Positions 22,666-35,010 of a stretch of 64,000 nt of DNA are shown piece after piece. A program made the translations under genes and the position numbers. The stretch covers positions 8,970,001 to 9,034,000 of the forward strand of contig CM061106.1 of NCBI GenBank assembly GCA_030770545.1, written 5' to 3'. The notes under the pieces are model-generated. The model worked only from the letters and a program-made list of their open reading frames with translations. It had not been told where the DNA came from and ran no database searches. The stretch comes from Macropodus opercularis. Its lineage: Eukaryota; Chordata; Actinopteri; Anabantiformes; Osphronemidae. Numbering within the stretch: position 1 is the first letter of the stretch; the number at the start of each line of letters is the position of its first letter.

Positions 22666-25334
22666 AGTAAGTTCATGTTAATTCGTTGTTTTCAACAACG
22701 TAGTGTAGTCGTCATCGTGGGAGCAGCTGCTGGTTCTAAACAGTCTTTTCGTGAGAGAGACCCTCGTGGTGCCTGGTGTTACGCATTAACTAGTGACCAC
22801 GTTAACTGGTGACCGCGCTGGTTGCTCGTCGTTGCGGCAGACTGTAGTCACGGAAGTAGCTAAAAGTAAATGAGTGTAACCTGGTTATACTTGTACTTGT
22901 ATACTTTTGTTATAATTACACAAAATGTGTTTGTTGCGTTGGTTTCAGTATAAAACCTGATGAAGCATAGAAGAAGTCCTTTTTTCTATTATTTCTTCTT
23001 CGTTGGTGTGTTATTTTCGTTAGCTATATATATGGGTTGCAGCCCCTGACTCTCCCCTTTCTGTACGATCCTGCGGTGAGAGAGGTGGGAGCTGCTTTAC
23101 TCGTCTCTTTATATTTTCATACTTTTATATTAATTTGTGTTACTTATTTCTTTATTGTCATTATATCTGTCATTACTGTTTTATGTGAATATGTTGATTT
23201 ATTTTAGCTTCATTTTCTGCCACTCTAACTTGCTGCCCTCCGATGCTGCTAGCTTACAAAGTTAGTCAGTCAAGCTAACTTCAGTTTTGCTGTTATAGGA
23301 ACTGGAGCGGGCAGATGTTACAGGAGTGTGTTTTTGTTTGTCTATGCATCAGAATAAAAAGGACATCATTCCAACAACCGACTATCCATATGAACACAAC
23401 GCAGAAGTACACCGGTCACATGAGGACTGAGTCAGTCTGCTCTGAATTGCTCCGATCTGCTGTCAGTAAAATGTAAAATATTAAACCTCTACGTTTTGTC
23501 TGCGAAGCCTTGTTTGGGCTTAATAAGCATCGCTTATAAAACACCTTCTAATTCACTCTGACATGAACAGAACTAGTCAAAGTGAGAAGAAAACTAACCA
23601 ACCATGAGCCTCAACCTCTGAAGTGTGAAGCTGCCACCAGTAGCTTGTTACCATGTTTATTACTGAGCTGTAGAGAAGCTGGGAGCTGGCTTTGGTTTTG
23701 TGTGGACGGAGCCAGACGAGCTGTTTCCTTGTTGTCAGGCTTTAGATGAGAACAAGTCACATGGACGCCAGGATGCAACTACTACCAGAGAACCATCAGC
23801 CTCCATTGCTCAGTTAACACGTGTGATCAAGTCAGAAAGAGCAGAACACGTTACTGTATAATAAACCATATTACGATAGATCCTATTTACACACAGCTTT
23901 CAAAAAAAGGCAGATGGGGCTTAACCCTGACTGTGTTTCTTCACATAGTTTGGTATAAATTCAGGTTGTAAATGCTCAAATGTTCAACCACAAACTTAGT
24001 TCTGGGCCTCCCTTCAAAGAAATAATGAAATAATAGGCCAGGTTATAGTTTTATTCAGGTTTATGTAAATGTGCTTCAGTACAACTTTAACAGATTCTGT
24101 CTTTGAAAACTAGAAGGAGTTTAAAGTTACACCAAGCTCAATAATGTAGCTGTTACCATTCAGGAGCTACAGACATTTACATTTGGCCTTTTAACAAACG
24201 TCTGAACAAAATGGTTAAAAGGTTAAAACAGAAAGATGGAGACACTGTGAGGCCAGAGGTGAATAGTGGAATGTTCAGCAGACGTCATTAAATCATTGAT
24301 ATCAGACGACTCTGACGCTTCCTGTTGCTGTAAATTCTAATTATAACATGTTGTGTATTTGTCTAATTTCCATTGAATGATGCTCAGTTAAATCAAACTG
24401 ATCAAACAGTATAAATATATAAACGTAGTCAGATCAGAAAAACAAGGAAATAGAAGCAGATTTTAAATGAAGAGGTCACACTTATCTTAACAGAGTAGTT
24501 CCTCACATTATCCAGCGAGTGGTGCTGTTACTCTATGGCTGATGAAATGTAGTGAACATCTGCTGAAGGACTTTCTGAGTGTAAACACAATCTCAGCTGC
24601 TGTTAGTTCAGCCTGTAATGAGTCAGTGAGATCAGCGTGTGATGGTTTTGGTTTGTGTGGGTTGATGGAACGTGGTGCATTCATATTTATTTTATGCTTT
24701 ATTTTATGCATTAGTTGAGTCGTCTCAGTCCAATGACAGAAATGAATGTGATGGAATTTACGACCATCTGAAGGGATGTTTTGTTGAGACAGGACCTGGA
24801 CGTATAAAACCCAGTTAGTCAGGTAGAACTTAATCTAGTCTGAACAAGTCTTGACCATTTATGGACGTCCTGCTTTAATTTGCTTTTCACCTTTTATCCA
24901 GTTTTTTGTAACTAGGCTGCCTCAGTGTTACCACATAGAAGACAATTAAAGAGTTTATACAATAGTTTGGGTCCTATACAACATTGTAGCTTTGCTTCAA
25001 CTCTGCAGTGATTAATTACTGTTTAACACCACATCTGAAAAATCATCCCAAAGTAAATAAACACAAAATGTATCTATTAAAATAAAAATATATTGGAAGG
25101 TTTGTGTTAATAATAAAGTGTTAAATGCTCTTCTGCATGTTACTGTACTCTCCTGCACATAGGTTGTTTTTAATGCACTATCCTAGCAGTGATTATTCAA
25201 GTGGTCATAGTTGATTTAGTTAAATGTTTTTTTAACGGTACAAATATTCTACTCATCTGGCAACACTGGGCTCCTGGTGGTTCTATCCTATCCTATCAAT
25301 CTCATCAGTGTTTCCTTATAATTTACCTCCACAG
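22666..25334 (+). other. Putative first intron of zinc-finger gene B
   Basis: No coding sequence recognised. 24487-24545 is a short dispersed element (gtagttcctcacattatcc...) also present at 51585 and, diverged, at 22391. Confidence 0.4.
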
Positions 25335-25348
25335 AGATCAAGACTGAA

Positions 25349-28017
25349 ATGAATCAGCACCAGGTGGAACTGAAAGCAGAGGACGTGTCCGTCCATGAAG
25401 ACCAGTCCATGAGCGCTACGGAGCAGCAGGACAACAACCAAACTGGTTCCACAGATCAGCAGGTCGGTGCTGATGAGTTCACCACTAAAAGTGGCTCATA
25501 GCAACACTGAAAACCTGAACATGAGCCTCGAGCTTATGTGAATGGATAATTTTACATTAGCCTTAATTAAAATACGTAAAGACGTCTAAAATCCTGTGAG
25601 ATTAATTCTGGCGTCCTTTGCTCTGGACAACTTCAGCAAATCTGTATTATTTTCGGGCATTTGTGATTTTTGGTGCAGTAGTTGCAGTTCTGTCATAAAA
25701 ATTCAACCCTTCTCTCAGAAAATTGTTGCAGGTGCAAATGTTTTGGTTCTCACATGTATTTATTTGATTTTGCAACAAAAAGGAGAGGCTGCACTGCACA
25801 AAGCTGTTGCCACCCTTGTAAGAAATAATTGCTTTTCAAACATGTGATGCTTCTTGAATTTATGTGTAGACCAACTGTGGCAAGTAACAGCTGTGGACAA
25901 CAGTCATCACACTAGCAACTAGTTAAAATGTAGAAAAGCTGACTCAGCCTTTGTGTTGTGTGTCACACAGAGTATGGAGACGAGGATGAAGTGTGAAGAG
26001 TTTGTCTATGGGTTTGAGAGAAAAACTCAGACAATCTCAAGGCTACAAGTCCATCTCCAGAGATCTCAATGTTCCTTTGTTCACTGTGCGCAGGTTTACA
26101 GCCCATGGCTCTGTAGCGAATCTCCCTGAAGATGGGACACAAGAGCAAAATCAATGAAATATTACAGTGAAGGATTGTTGGAATGATGGATACAGAACCA
26201 AATGCACAGAGACAGTTATGTCTTTCAGGCTGAATCTCTTTAAAATCCCCAGCTCTCTTCCAACCAGCCCAACCCAGGGTTCTAATCATTTTCCGCTGTC
26301 ATACTAACATTGTCTCCTGACAACAATATATTTACGTCCATGGCATCATTGGGGTTTTCCAGGCAAACTATGTTAGACTACTTTTTGATTAGCCTTTATT
26401 TGGATTCAGTCACAGATCAGCATTTGACCTACCTCATGTCTTTGACACTTTCACACTGTCCACATCTACTATCTGATATTTTCACCATGTAATATACAAA
26501 ATTTTAACTTTTATATGTTATAAGGTTAGAACTGTCGTCATAACTAATTATAAAACTCACCATACAGTTTTATTTTAATTAATTAAGATGCTTAAACTGT
26601 TTTTCTTCATATTTCAGCCTATGTTGAAATTCACCATTACAATCAATGTTAATCAAAGTTCAATCTGTTCCTCTGAGCTCTGTGACAGTATCCTAGTATA
26701 ATCAAAAGCAGCAGAAGTTCTGGGGACCTTGCTGTCTTTTTGTATTGTAGCTATTTGTGCCATCATGAGATTTAATTTTCTCCTTTTCTATATCTGTCCC
26801 TCTAGAAACCCAGAGGAAGAAGGACTTCAAGGCTGCATCTCTGTCAGCAATGTGACCAAGTCTTCACCAGACCATCAGAACTAAAGAAGCATCAGAAGGT
26901 TCACTCTGGAGATAAACATACATACAGCTGTGACCAGTGTGGAAAAGCTTTCACTAGGAGAGATAGCCTAAAAACCCATCAGCAGATTCATACAGGAGAA
27001 AGACCGTACACCTGCAACGACTGTGGAGCAGCTTTCCACATGTCAAAGACTTTGAAAAGCCACTGTCGCATTCACACTGGAGAGAAACCTCACTCATGTG
27101 AACAGTGTGGAAAAGCGTTCTCTCACCTCAGCAGCTTAGTGAGGCATCAACGTGTTCACACTGGAGAAAAACCTTACTGGTGTGAACAGTGTGGGAAAGC
27201 CTTCTCTGAGCTTGGCAACTTACAAAGACATCAACGTATTCATACCGGAGAGAAACCTTACTGGTGTGACCAGTGCGGAAAAGCATTCTCTGACCTCAGC
27301 ACCTTACAGGGACACCAACGTGTTCACACTGGAGACAAACCTCACTTATGTGAACAGTGTGGAAAAGCATTCTCTCAGCACAGTAAATTAGTAAAACATC
27401 AACGTGTTCACACTGGAGAGAAGCCCCACTGGTGTGAACAGTGTGGAAAAGCCTTCTCTGACCTCGGCAACTTACAAAAACATCAACATATTCATACTGG
27501 AGAGAAACCTCACTGGTGTGAACAGTGTGGAAAAGCATTCTCTGACCATGGCAACTTACTAAGACATCAACGTATTCACACTGGAGAGAAACCTCACTCA
27601 TGTGAACAGTGTGGAAAAGCATTCTCTGACCTCAGCACGTTACAGGGACACCAACGTGTTCACACTGGAGACAAACCTTACTGGTGTGAACAGTGTGGGA
27701 AAGCCTTCTCTGAGCTTGGCAACTTACAAAGACATCAACGTATTCATACCGGAGAGAAACGTTACTGGTGTGAACAGTGTGGAAAAGCCTTCTCTGAGCT
27801 TGGCAACTTACAAAGACATCAACGTATTCACACTGGAGAGAAACCTCACTCATGTGAACAGTGTGGAAAAGCATTCTCTGACCTCAGCACCTTACAGGGA
27901 CACCAACGTGTTCACACTGGAGACAAACCTCACTCATGTGAACAGTGTGGAAAAGCATTCTCTCAGCACAGTAAATTAGTAAAACATCAATGTGTTCACA
28001 CTGGAGAGAAGCCTTAG
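25349..28017 (+). CDS. C2H2 zinc-finger protein, gene B (14 fingers)
   Basis: Paralogue of gene A, probably a nuclear DNA-binding factor of unknown target. Coding exons 25349-25462 (38 codons, starting MNQHQVELKAEDVSVHED) and 26806-28017, joined in phase 0 by the same donor (cag|gtcggt) and an equivalent acceptor (tctag|aaacc); about 441 aa. Fourteen C2H2 fingers with TGEKP/TGDKP linkers; the first is the divergent CQQCDQVFTRPSELKKH shared with gene A. Later fingers repeat a few recognition cores: SELGNLQRH three times, SDLSTLQGH three times, SQHSKLVKH twice, showing recent finger duplication. The frame ends GEKP-stop (28015-28017); the next bases still resemble a further finger (WCEWCGK) that then goes out of frame. 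The upstream intron contains the same Tc1 fossil as gene A. No KRAB or other effector domain visible. Confidence 0.83.
25463..26805 (+). other. Intron of zinc-finger gene B
   Basis: Contains the Tc1 fragment (25988-26105) and an acceptor-proximal stretch (26690-26805) nearly identical to that of gene A ('cagaagttctggggacc', 'atcatgagatttaattttc'). Confidence 0.75.
25988..26105 (+). mobile_element. Tc1-like transposase N-terminal fragment
   Basis: Reads TISRLQVHLQRSQCSF in one frame; in the frame matching the gene A copy it gives 'SQGYKSISRDLNVPL'. Same length and position relative to the zinc-finger exon as the copy at 7118-7231. Confidence 0.72.
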
Positions 28018-28320
28018 TGGTGTGAATGGTGTGGGAAATACGTTCTCTAATTCCTCCACCCTAATCGCCTTGGCAAAAGACTTAATTCCTGTTAGTTGTG
28101 TTAAAATCTTCTTTACCTCCTCCATCCTAAAATGCCACCACTGTATTCACACTGCACAGAAACTTTCAAACTGTGGAAAAACATCTGCTAACATCATATC
28201 CAGCAGCTTGAACAGGTTTATGCTAGAGATAAATTTTAGTTGTGGAGAAATTTAAAAAACGTTTTTCCTTTAATCTGAGCACCAAACGTTCACGGAACAA
28301 AACCTTTATCACCTTTAGTA
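28018..28320 (+). other. Ghost finger and 3' UTR start of zinc-finger gene B
   Basis: Frame-broken finger relics (28018-28160; 'SILKCHHCIHT' is visible) follow the stop, matching the relic downstream of gene A. Confidence 0.6.
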
Positions 28321-28364
28321 CCGCTAATACTACAAATCCCAGAATTCTCTGTTGGCGTTTTGGT

Positions 28365-28690
28365 TCCTCAGATGTTAACCGTCAGCCAGACGCTTCCACC
28401 CACTAATGATGAGGAAGTTAATGGTTATATTATATATAATTGTAATGATATTAATGATAGAAATGAACATGGCGTTGATTATTTTTGCTGTTGCTGCTAT
28501 TGTGGTAGTGGTTCTGAACTGTTGTTCTTCTTGCTATTATTGTTATAATTGTCCATATGTGTTTGTGGTGTTCATGTGTTACATTACAATCTGTGTATTA
28601 TGTGTGAAATTTCCAATAAAGATATATTTAAACAGTAGAACAAAGAAATCTTCTTGGAGAAAAACATGACAAAAACCTGTGAACACGGAA
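28365..28690 (+). repeat. Duplicated 3' segment, copy 1
   Basis: Starts 'gatgttaaccgtcagcc' and ends near 'cacggaacttgaagtc'; about 90% identical to 31550-31890. It includes ATT/TTG-rich sequence and a poly(A) signal 'ccaataaagatatattt' (near 28611), so it may be a duplicated transcript 3' end or an unclassified dispersed repeat. Confidence 0.75.
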
Positions 28691-31540
28691 CTTGAAGTCG
28701 GCAATTTGACGGCAAAGAACAAAACCAGACACCAGTGATATTTGAGTTTGACACCCCTGATTTAAAGGGTTTGAAAACATTTTCACCAGTTTTTGTTGCT
28801 GTGTTTTGTAAGTGTTCTACAAAATCCCACTATGTAGAAACCTGTGGCAGAACATCAAGGTGTTGACGCTGGAGAAGCATGAACATGTTGTGAAAGCTTT
28901 CCCAGCACATGGACGTCTTTAAACGTGGCCTAGTTATTGTTTAGCAGCAGGTTTCTCTACCTTCTGTCTAAAACTAAACTAAGTTGAATCGTTGGAGATG
29001 AACTGCACATGGAAAACAGACCAGAGCAGGAGCCACTCTGGCTCCAAAACCTGCAGCTGCCAGGTGTTATTTTAGCAGTTTTTACTTTGAATGTAACTGT
29101 CATCAAATAATGAAATTAAAGCGTCTCGATAACATGGATGCAGTGTTTAGAAAAGAAGTGACAACACAACCAACAACCAGACGCTGTTGGTTTTCTCAGA
29201 TACGCAATTGTCAATAAAAATTGAAAGTGACTTTGTTAAAATAAGAAATAAGTTTTGGCTTGTGGTTCAACAGAAGTACAGTAATATTCTGCTATGTCAC
29301 GGTTCACCAATCGCTCCCTCACTGGTTAAATACATGTTCAGTGTGTTCACAGAGTGTGTGATGGTTGGTTTTAATCTTAAACTATCAGATGATTTAGTGG
29401 ACGGTGGTTCTATATCACAGAATATCTGCTTTTGCAGGAGGATTAAAACACGTCATGACAGCAGAGAAAGATCAAAGTCTGTCTGGCCCTAAATCGCTGG
29501 GGCTCCTAGGAGGAGGCAGCACAAAGCTATAGTTCAGCTGGACATCAGTAGCTTCAGTGTCCTGCTGAGGTCACGTCTCTGCTCTAACTATGAAGCAGCG
29601 TTGATTCTAAACCAGACTGATGTTCTGTGTTTGGAGAGGAGAGATCAGCATAGTCTCCTTTTAGCAGCATCAGGCCTGTGGATGCTTTGGACCAAGGAGG
29701 CTCAAGTTAGTTCACAGAAATAAAGTTTCTGTTAAATTGAGTCAAAGTGAACCACTGGCGTCTGAAGAAGGTGAAATGTGTTTGTCGTCATGACGTGAGC
29801 AAAAGCCAGTGAAACACAGTCCAAGTTCTGAGCCAGTGGACATGCGACGTTCAATGACTGCTGCTCTGTCAGGTCAGCGTGAGCTCAAGCATCATGTCGT
29901 AGTTGACCCTTGAACTTTTCTCTCACCAGGTTTTCTGCCAGTTCTTCATGTGTCTGTGTCTTCATCAACACGGCACAAGAACATTTACTGCAATTTAATT
30001 ACTAATCTTTAGTGTCTGGTCTGAATATTCATTGGTTTTATGTTGACGGGCTTCACTTTAATCTCCTCACTGTGAACAAATAGTGACAACTGCACAAAAA
30101 CAAATAAAGGAAAATGGATCAGGTCCTCTCTGCAGCTCGGATGTATGGGACACGGTCTTCAAAGCCTTCAGCTGGAGAAAGGCTCGGTACTGGCTCTCTG
30201 CCGTTGCAGGAGGCAAAAGTGAACCAACATGAATTGAATGAATCCAGTTTCATTTTGCAAACACATGCATCACAGAATTTAAACAACTTTAAAATAAAAG
30301 GCTCCCAACATGAAAAACATCAAAAGTTCAAAGGTGAACAGCTGATTTTAATGACCTCACCTGTCACTGTGGGCTCTGGGTCGGATGCTGGCCAAGCAGT
30401 GACAGAGAACATCATCCAGCTCAGGATGAATAATCCACAGACACACAGATATACATGCAAAGTGCACATACTTCCCTGTCGTCAAAGCTCAGTGTTGAAT
30501 AATTGGGTCAATCTGGAAGTTTAGTAATAGCAAATAAGCAAACAAACAATAATTCCAAGGCAGCGTCAGATAAGCGGGTGTAGAAATATTGTTCTGTGGT
30601 TGTGAAATGATGAAGCTCTAGTCTAAGCTCTCAGCAAAGCTATTGTACGAGCACGTACATGCAGTAACTCTGGGATTTAACACAGGTCACCGCAGTGAAA
30701 CTATTTATCTGATCACTGTCACATTAAACACGCCAACTAATCAAGAGAACATCTAGGCATAACCACTGCTTCCTCCATTAACTATCAAAATAAAAGCACA
30801 GAGACTACACCCGGCCTGTAGAACTACCTCAACACACCTGTTAACAGCGGCCACAGTGTTGTCATTTGAGTCGTTATTACAGTAACAAAAGACTCCATTT
30901 AAAATATACAACCCATCCACTCAGTTTTGTAAATTCTTTTACAGGTTTAGTTTGCTTTGTTTTAGGCAGAAACTGTTGCTGGCGAGTGACGTCACAGCTT
31001 AGAGCCTTTGTTACTAATAACCACGTGGTTATTTCACTCAGTTGTAACATTGAGGCAACAAATCGTTCACTTGTTGCAACGTGTCAGACTCGTTTGTAAT
31101 GTTTCTAAGAGCGACACGTTTCGGCGTCTCTGCGCTGACAGCAGCCGATTCGCTGCTGAGGCCACTGTTCAGTCTTCAGGGAATCAACTCCTGCTGCTCT
31201 AACATCCTGGGCTTCGTGTAGCTGTGTTGTTTAGCGGTGGCTCCTGGTTCCGCTGCAACCAGCCGCTCATCTGCTGCAGACACAGCGACGGGCTGCCGGT
31301 CTGTCTGGGAGCAGACGCTGCCCGAGGAGGACACGAAGCTGACAAGCTGCAGGTTTAAGCCTGGGCTTTGCTTTATTCAGCGAATCAGTCACTAACTTAA
31401 TGTTAGTCCATTATGCTTTGTTTTGTTTCAACTCATTCTTAGTTGTTCAGCTCTGTTTCAGCCACTTTACTACTTCGTAAACCATGAACATTTAAAGAAA
31501 GTTCAAAGGTCACTGAACACATGGTAGAGAGAAGCAGGAA
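28691..31540. other. Gene B downstream homology, then intergenic
   Basis: 28795-29190 matches the sequence downstream of gene A. A 136-codon open frame at 30114-30524 (+) has no recognisable motif. 31090-31330 is relatively CpG-rich and could be a promoter, with no gene attached. Confidence 0.4.
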
Positions 31541-31549
31541 CATTCCGCA

Positions 31550-31890
31550 GATGTTAACCGTCAGCCTGACGCTTCCACCCACTAATGATGATGAAGCTAA
31601 TGTTAGTGATAGTGATAATGATGTTATTATTATATATAATTATAATAATATTAATGATAGAAATGAACATAGCGATGATTATTTTTGACTATTGTGGTAG
31701 TGGTTCTGAACTGTTGTTCTTGCTATTATTGTTATAATTGTCCATATGTGTTTGTGGTGTTCATGTGTTACATTACATTTTATGTGTTATGTGTGAAATT
31801 TCCAATAAAGATATATTTAAAAAGTAGAACAAAGAAATCCTCTTGGACAAAAACATGGCAACAACTTACTTGTAAACACGGAACATGAAG
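31550..31890 (+). repeat. Duplicated 3' segment, copy 2
   Basis: Second copy of the segment at 28365-28690, with the same 'gatgttaaccgtcagcc' start and 'ccaataaagatatattt' signal. Here no zinc-finger exon precedes it. Confidence 0.75.
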
Positions 31891-32224
31891 TCAAAGAAAA
31901 CAACCAGATGCCAGTGATATGAGATTACAATTACACAAGGACGTGGAGAAAACTGAGGCTATAAGTACAATAAGCAGAGAGAGAGAAAGAGAGACGACAG
32001 GTGAAAACTACCAACACAGTAAAGCTGAAATAATGAGCAAATGACAAAACTGGAAACAGACCTTTCAAAATAAAACAACAACCAGAATCCAAGCTGCTGG
32101 TTTTACAGGATGTCATGAAGGTCTGCATTTCAACGTCGTCCACTGAAATGTAAAGTAAACGCTGTGATTCACTGCAGCAGTTAAGGACGACGCCCTGTAG
32201 CCCTGCACAGTAGGTGGGATTCAG

Positions 32225-32560
32225 GTCAATTCAGCTTTATTTATATGACATCAATTCACAGCAGCAGTTGTTTCAAGGCACTTTACAAGTAAGTTTAAGA
32301 CCTGACACAACTAAACCCAACAAGTGAAGGAAGGAGCGATGCCACAGATCCTTCATCCACTGCTGTTAGACTCTACAACCAACCAGTCTAACAGCCACCG
32401 TGCAGATCATCTGCTGTAGTTGATCTGGGACTTTATGTTCAGTGTCTGGTATTTGGAACAGTTGGGAATTTGCATAATGGGTCATTTTTTTTGCACCTTA
32501 ATATTTTTTGTAGCTGTTGCAACAACTGAATTTCTCCATTGTGGTTGCTCATGACATGGC
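32225..32560 (+). mobile_element. Dispersed repeat/LINE 3' end
   Basis: 32225-32290 is the common teleost 'cagctttatttatatgaca...caaggcactttacaa' repeat. 32340-32470 includes a 'STAVRLYNQ' C-terminal LINE-like peptide followed by 'tgtagttgatctgggacttt', which recurs at 39785-39860. Confidence 0.55.
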
Positions 32561-34200
32561 TGGACTTTAGTCACAGTTGAGAATCCTGTATTTGTCGAGA
32601 CAGAGATTTGTTTTGGCCTGACATTGACAGGGATGTAGAGACTATGTACGTCTGAGCCTGAGGGGAGGCTCCACTGGAGAGTATGCAAACTACTAGGCCT
32701 CTGGAGCTGGTCTGTATCGACTTTTGGTCAGCAGAGGATGACGTCTTGATGTCTTAGTCGTAACAGCCCGTTTCCCAAGGATGACTCAGACGTTTCCATG
32801 CAATCAGACGGCTGAGCAGGTGGCCAGAGTTCTTTGGGGTCGTTACTTCTGTGTCTACGGGTTTATAGAACATTCATAGTGACCAAGGTTCTAACTTTGA
32901 AAGTCAGCTGATACGTGAACTTCTCAAGGTCTCTGGAGATAGAGAGCTTCTAGCAACAGGAAGTAGAGGGTAAGAAGAAACTCACTGATAGGTGGGAGTC
33001 GACCATCTACACAGTGAATCCATGAACATGACATGAATGCAGCAACACACACATATAGGGTCTGTGACACAGCTACTGGACGATCCGTCCAGGGTGAACC
33101 CTGCCTCTCGCCCATAGCCAGCTGGGATAGACTCCAGCACACGAAGAAGAAGAAGCGGTAGAAGATGAATGACTGTTACTTCCAGCTGTCATCGTTCTTT
33201 CTGTCTCACTCAATTACAAATACAATAACCCAATAAAATGTATGTAATGTTATACACATGAAAACCACTTGGTTTACACTCAGCTTGCTGCAAACACTGC
33301 ATTCAAGTTCTTCCCTAAGGCCACAAATAGTATGAGGTTACTTTATATTCACTCAGTGATAAACTTTTCTTATATGCACCAGGACATTTGCAGTAAATGG
33401 TTGTAGAAACACAGAAGCAGTAATATTGGTTTTCATTTGCAATAGATGGATTCTAGTGAAGCGTCTCTACTAAACCTTTTCTTTGCACACTTTCATTCTT
33501 TTGCTCCTTACTAATAGTTTGTAGCTGTGGTAGCAACTGAATTTTTCCACTGTGGGATCAGTAGAGAACTATCTGATCTCACAAAGCTTTAACTACACCT
33601 AAAGACGTCAGAAGACGTCTCACATTTATCAGAAACATGGTTATGTTTATATATTTTTTGTTCTTAAAGCTGGTGGAGTAGAAAATGGAGCCATTGGCTG
33701 CTTCATGCTTACTGTGCGTGACACAGGAAGAGCAGGCGTCATGACTGGCAGAGCCTGGCTCACGATCAGAGGTGTGGTTGCTTATGCACATTCAGTATAT
33801 GAGGCGCGATAGTTGGAAATGATTCTGTAACATGTGTAGCTTGGAACCAACCAGCTAGAAATGAAAGGAACTGAGCTGGTTTAGACAAATCTAAGCTGTT
33901 TCTACTTTGCAGAAACTCTGTGAGCTCCTAGATTTTCTGTAGAAAACTTGTTGTAGAACCACGTGAGCTTGTTTGCTGTGACTACAAGGTGCTGACTCTT
34001 GTTGTTATTTTGTATTGAATCCATTTATACGTTGGCTTTGGTGACTGTCAATTTAAGTTGGAAACTGTGATCCATGCACCATGTAAATCTATGTTGTATG
34101 TAACTAGTATTTATTTGTAACTAAAATCTGCTTTTAGGATCAAGCCACAACCTGAAAACTGATTACAGTGAAAACTGATTTCTACACATGATGTGTCTGA
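32561..34200. other. Intergenic with short repeat tails
   Basis: 33085-33140 ('ccagggtgaaccctgcctct ... ctgggatagactccagcac') is the standard end of a widespread fish repeat. 33515-33565 is a LINE-type tail ('tgaatttttccactgtggga'). No gene seen. Confidence 0.5.
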
Positions 34201-34214
34201 AGTTGAGTCGTTGC

Positions 34215-34335
34215 CACTGGGCTTCTTCTATTTGGTAGAAACGTTTCTCCATCTGTCCAGAAGCTTCTTCAGTCTGAGGGAAGTTGGTAGAGACACAGAT
34301 TCATCCTCCAGGTAGGTTTCACTCCACACCTGTAG
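34215..34335 (+). repeat. Dispersed repeat, copy 1
   Basis: 'gaaacgtttctccatctgtc ... cttcttcagtctg' is shared with 39540-39655. A common fish interspersed sequence; the parent element is not clear to me. Confidence 0.6.
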
Positions 34336-34419
34336 AGAACAGGCTCGTTGTGGGAAAGAGGCCTGAGGGCAGTGAGCAGGTGTAAACTCAACTACTGACT
34401 ACACTCAGCTGAGACAGTG

Positions 34420-35010
34420 GTGAAATTCTTGTCTTGAGAGGTGATTCCTCGCTTTGGACACACGTCTGAAAATCAGCTCTAAGAATGGGAAAGAGTTTGT
34501 GGACAAAACAGTGAAATGTGTGTTGCAGAAGTATGTATTGCCCAACTTCACAATCTGATGTTGAGAGGTGCAATGGGATTTTGAAGAACAAAATCCGCTG
34601 GCTCTCATGGCTTGCAGATCAAGTGCTCATAGAACGCTGAAGCTAACACCGAAATGTATCGGGCTGTGTAAGGCCCTTCTCTAGACATTTTAACTAATGA
34701 CATGAGCTCTTATATTCAACAAATGGCTAACATACACAGGAGTATTTCTTCCTGCGTTGTCTCCGTACAGGATAAAGACGCTCGTGAAGATCCAGGTGAC
34801 CTGGTATACGTCAAAGTGTTCAGGAGGAAGTGGAACCACCCTCCTTTTGAGGTGGTCAAAGCTACAACCCGAGCTGTTCAGGTTGAAGGCTCGCCCACGT
34901 GGTCTCACTTAAACCACTGTGTTAAAGTACCAGAGGGAGAACCAGAGTTGACAGTTGCTAAAAAGGAAGAACATGAGGTTGCGGGAGAATGTGGGAAATT
35001 AAACGGGTGA
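34420..35010 (+). pseudogene. Retroviral-type integrase remnant (pol 3' end)
   Basis: 34430-34690 carries degraded integrase core sequence split over frames (NGKEFVDKTVKCVLQKY is readable, then 'VERCNGILKNKI' in another frame). 34702-35010 is an open C-terminal part with the PGDLVYVKVF...W..PPFEVV pattern and TWSHLNHCVKV, typical of gamma/epsilon-like retroviral integrase tails. Stops and frameshifts separate the two halves. No reverse transcriptase or protease is found upstream, so the element is 5'-truncated. Confidence 0.75.

Noticed and set aside
27152..27979. Additional frames within the zinc-finger exon of gene B on both strands
   Set aside because: Shadows of the C2H2 repeat in alternative frames.
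30114..30524. 136-codon plus-strand frame
   Set aside because: No domain, no homology I recognise, no promoter or splice signal; within chance for this sequence length.
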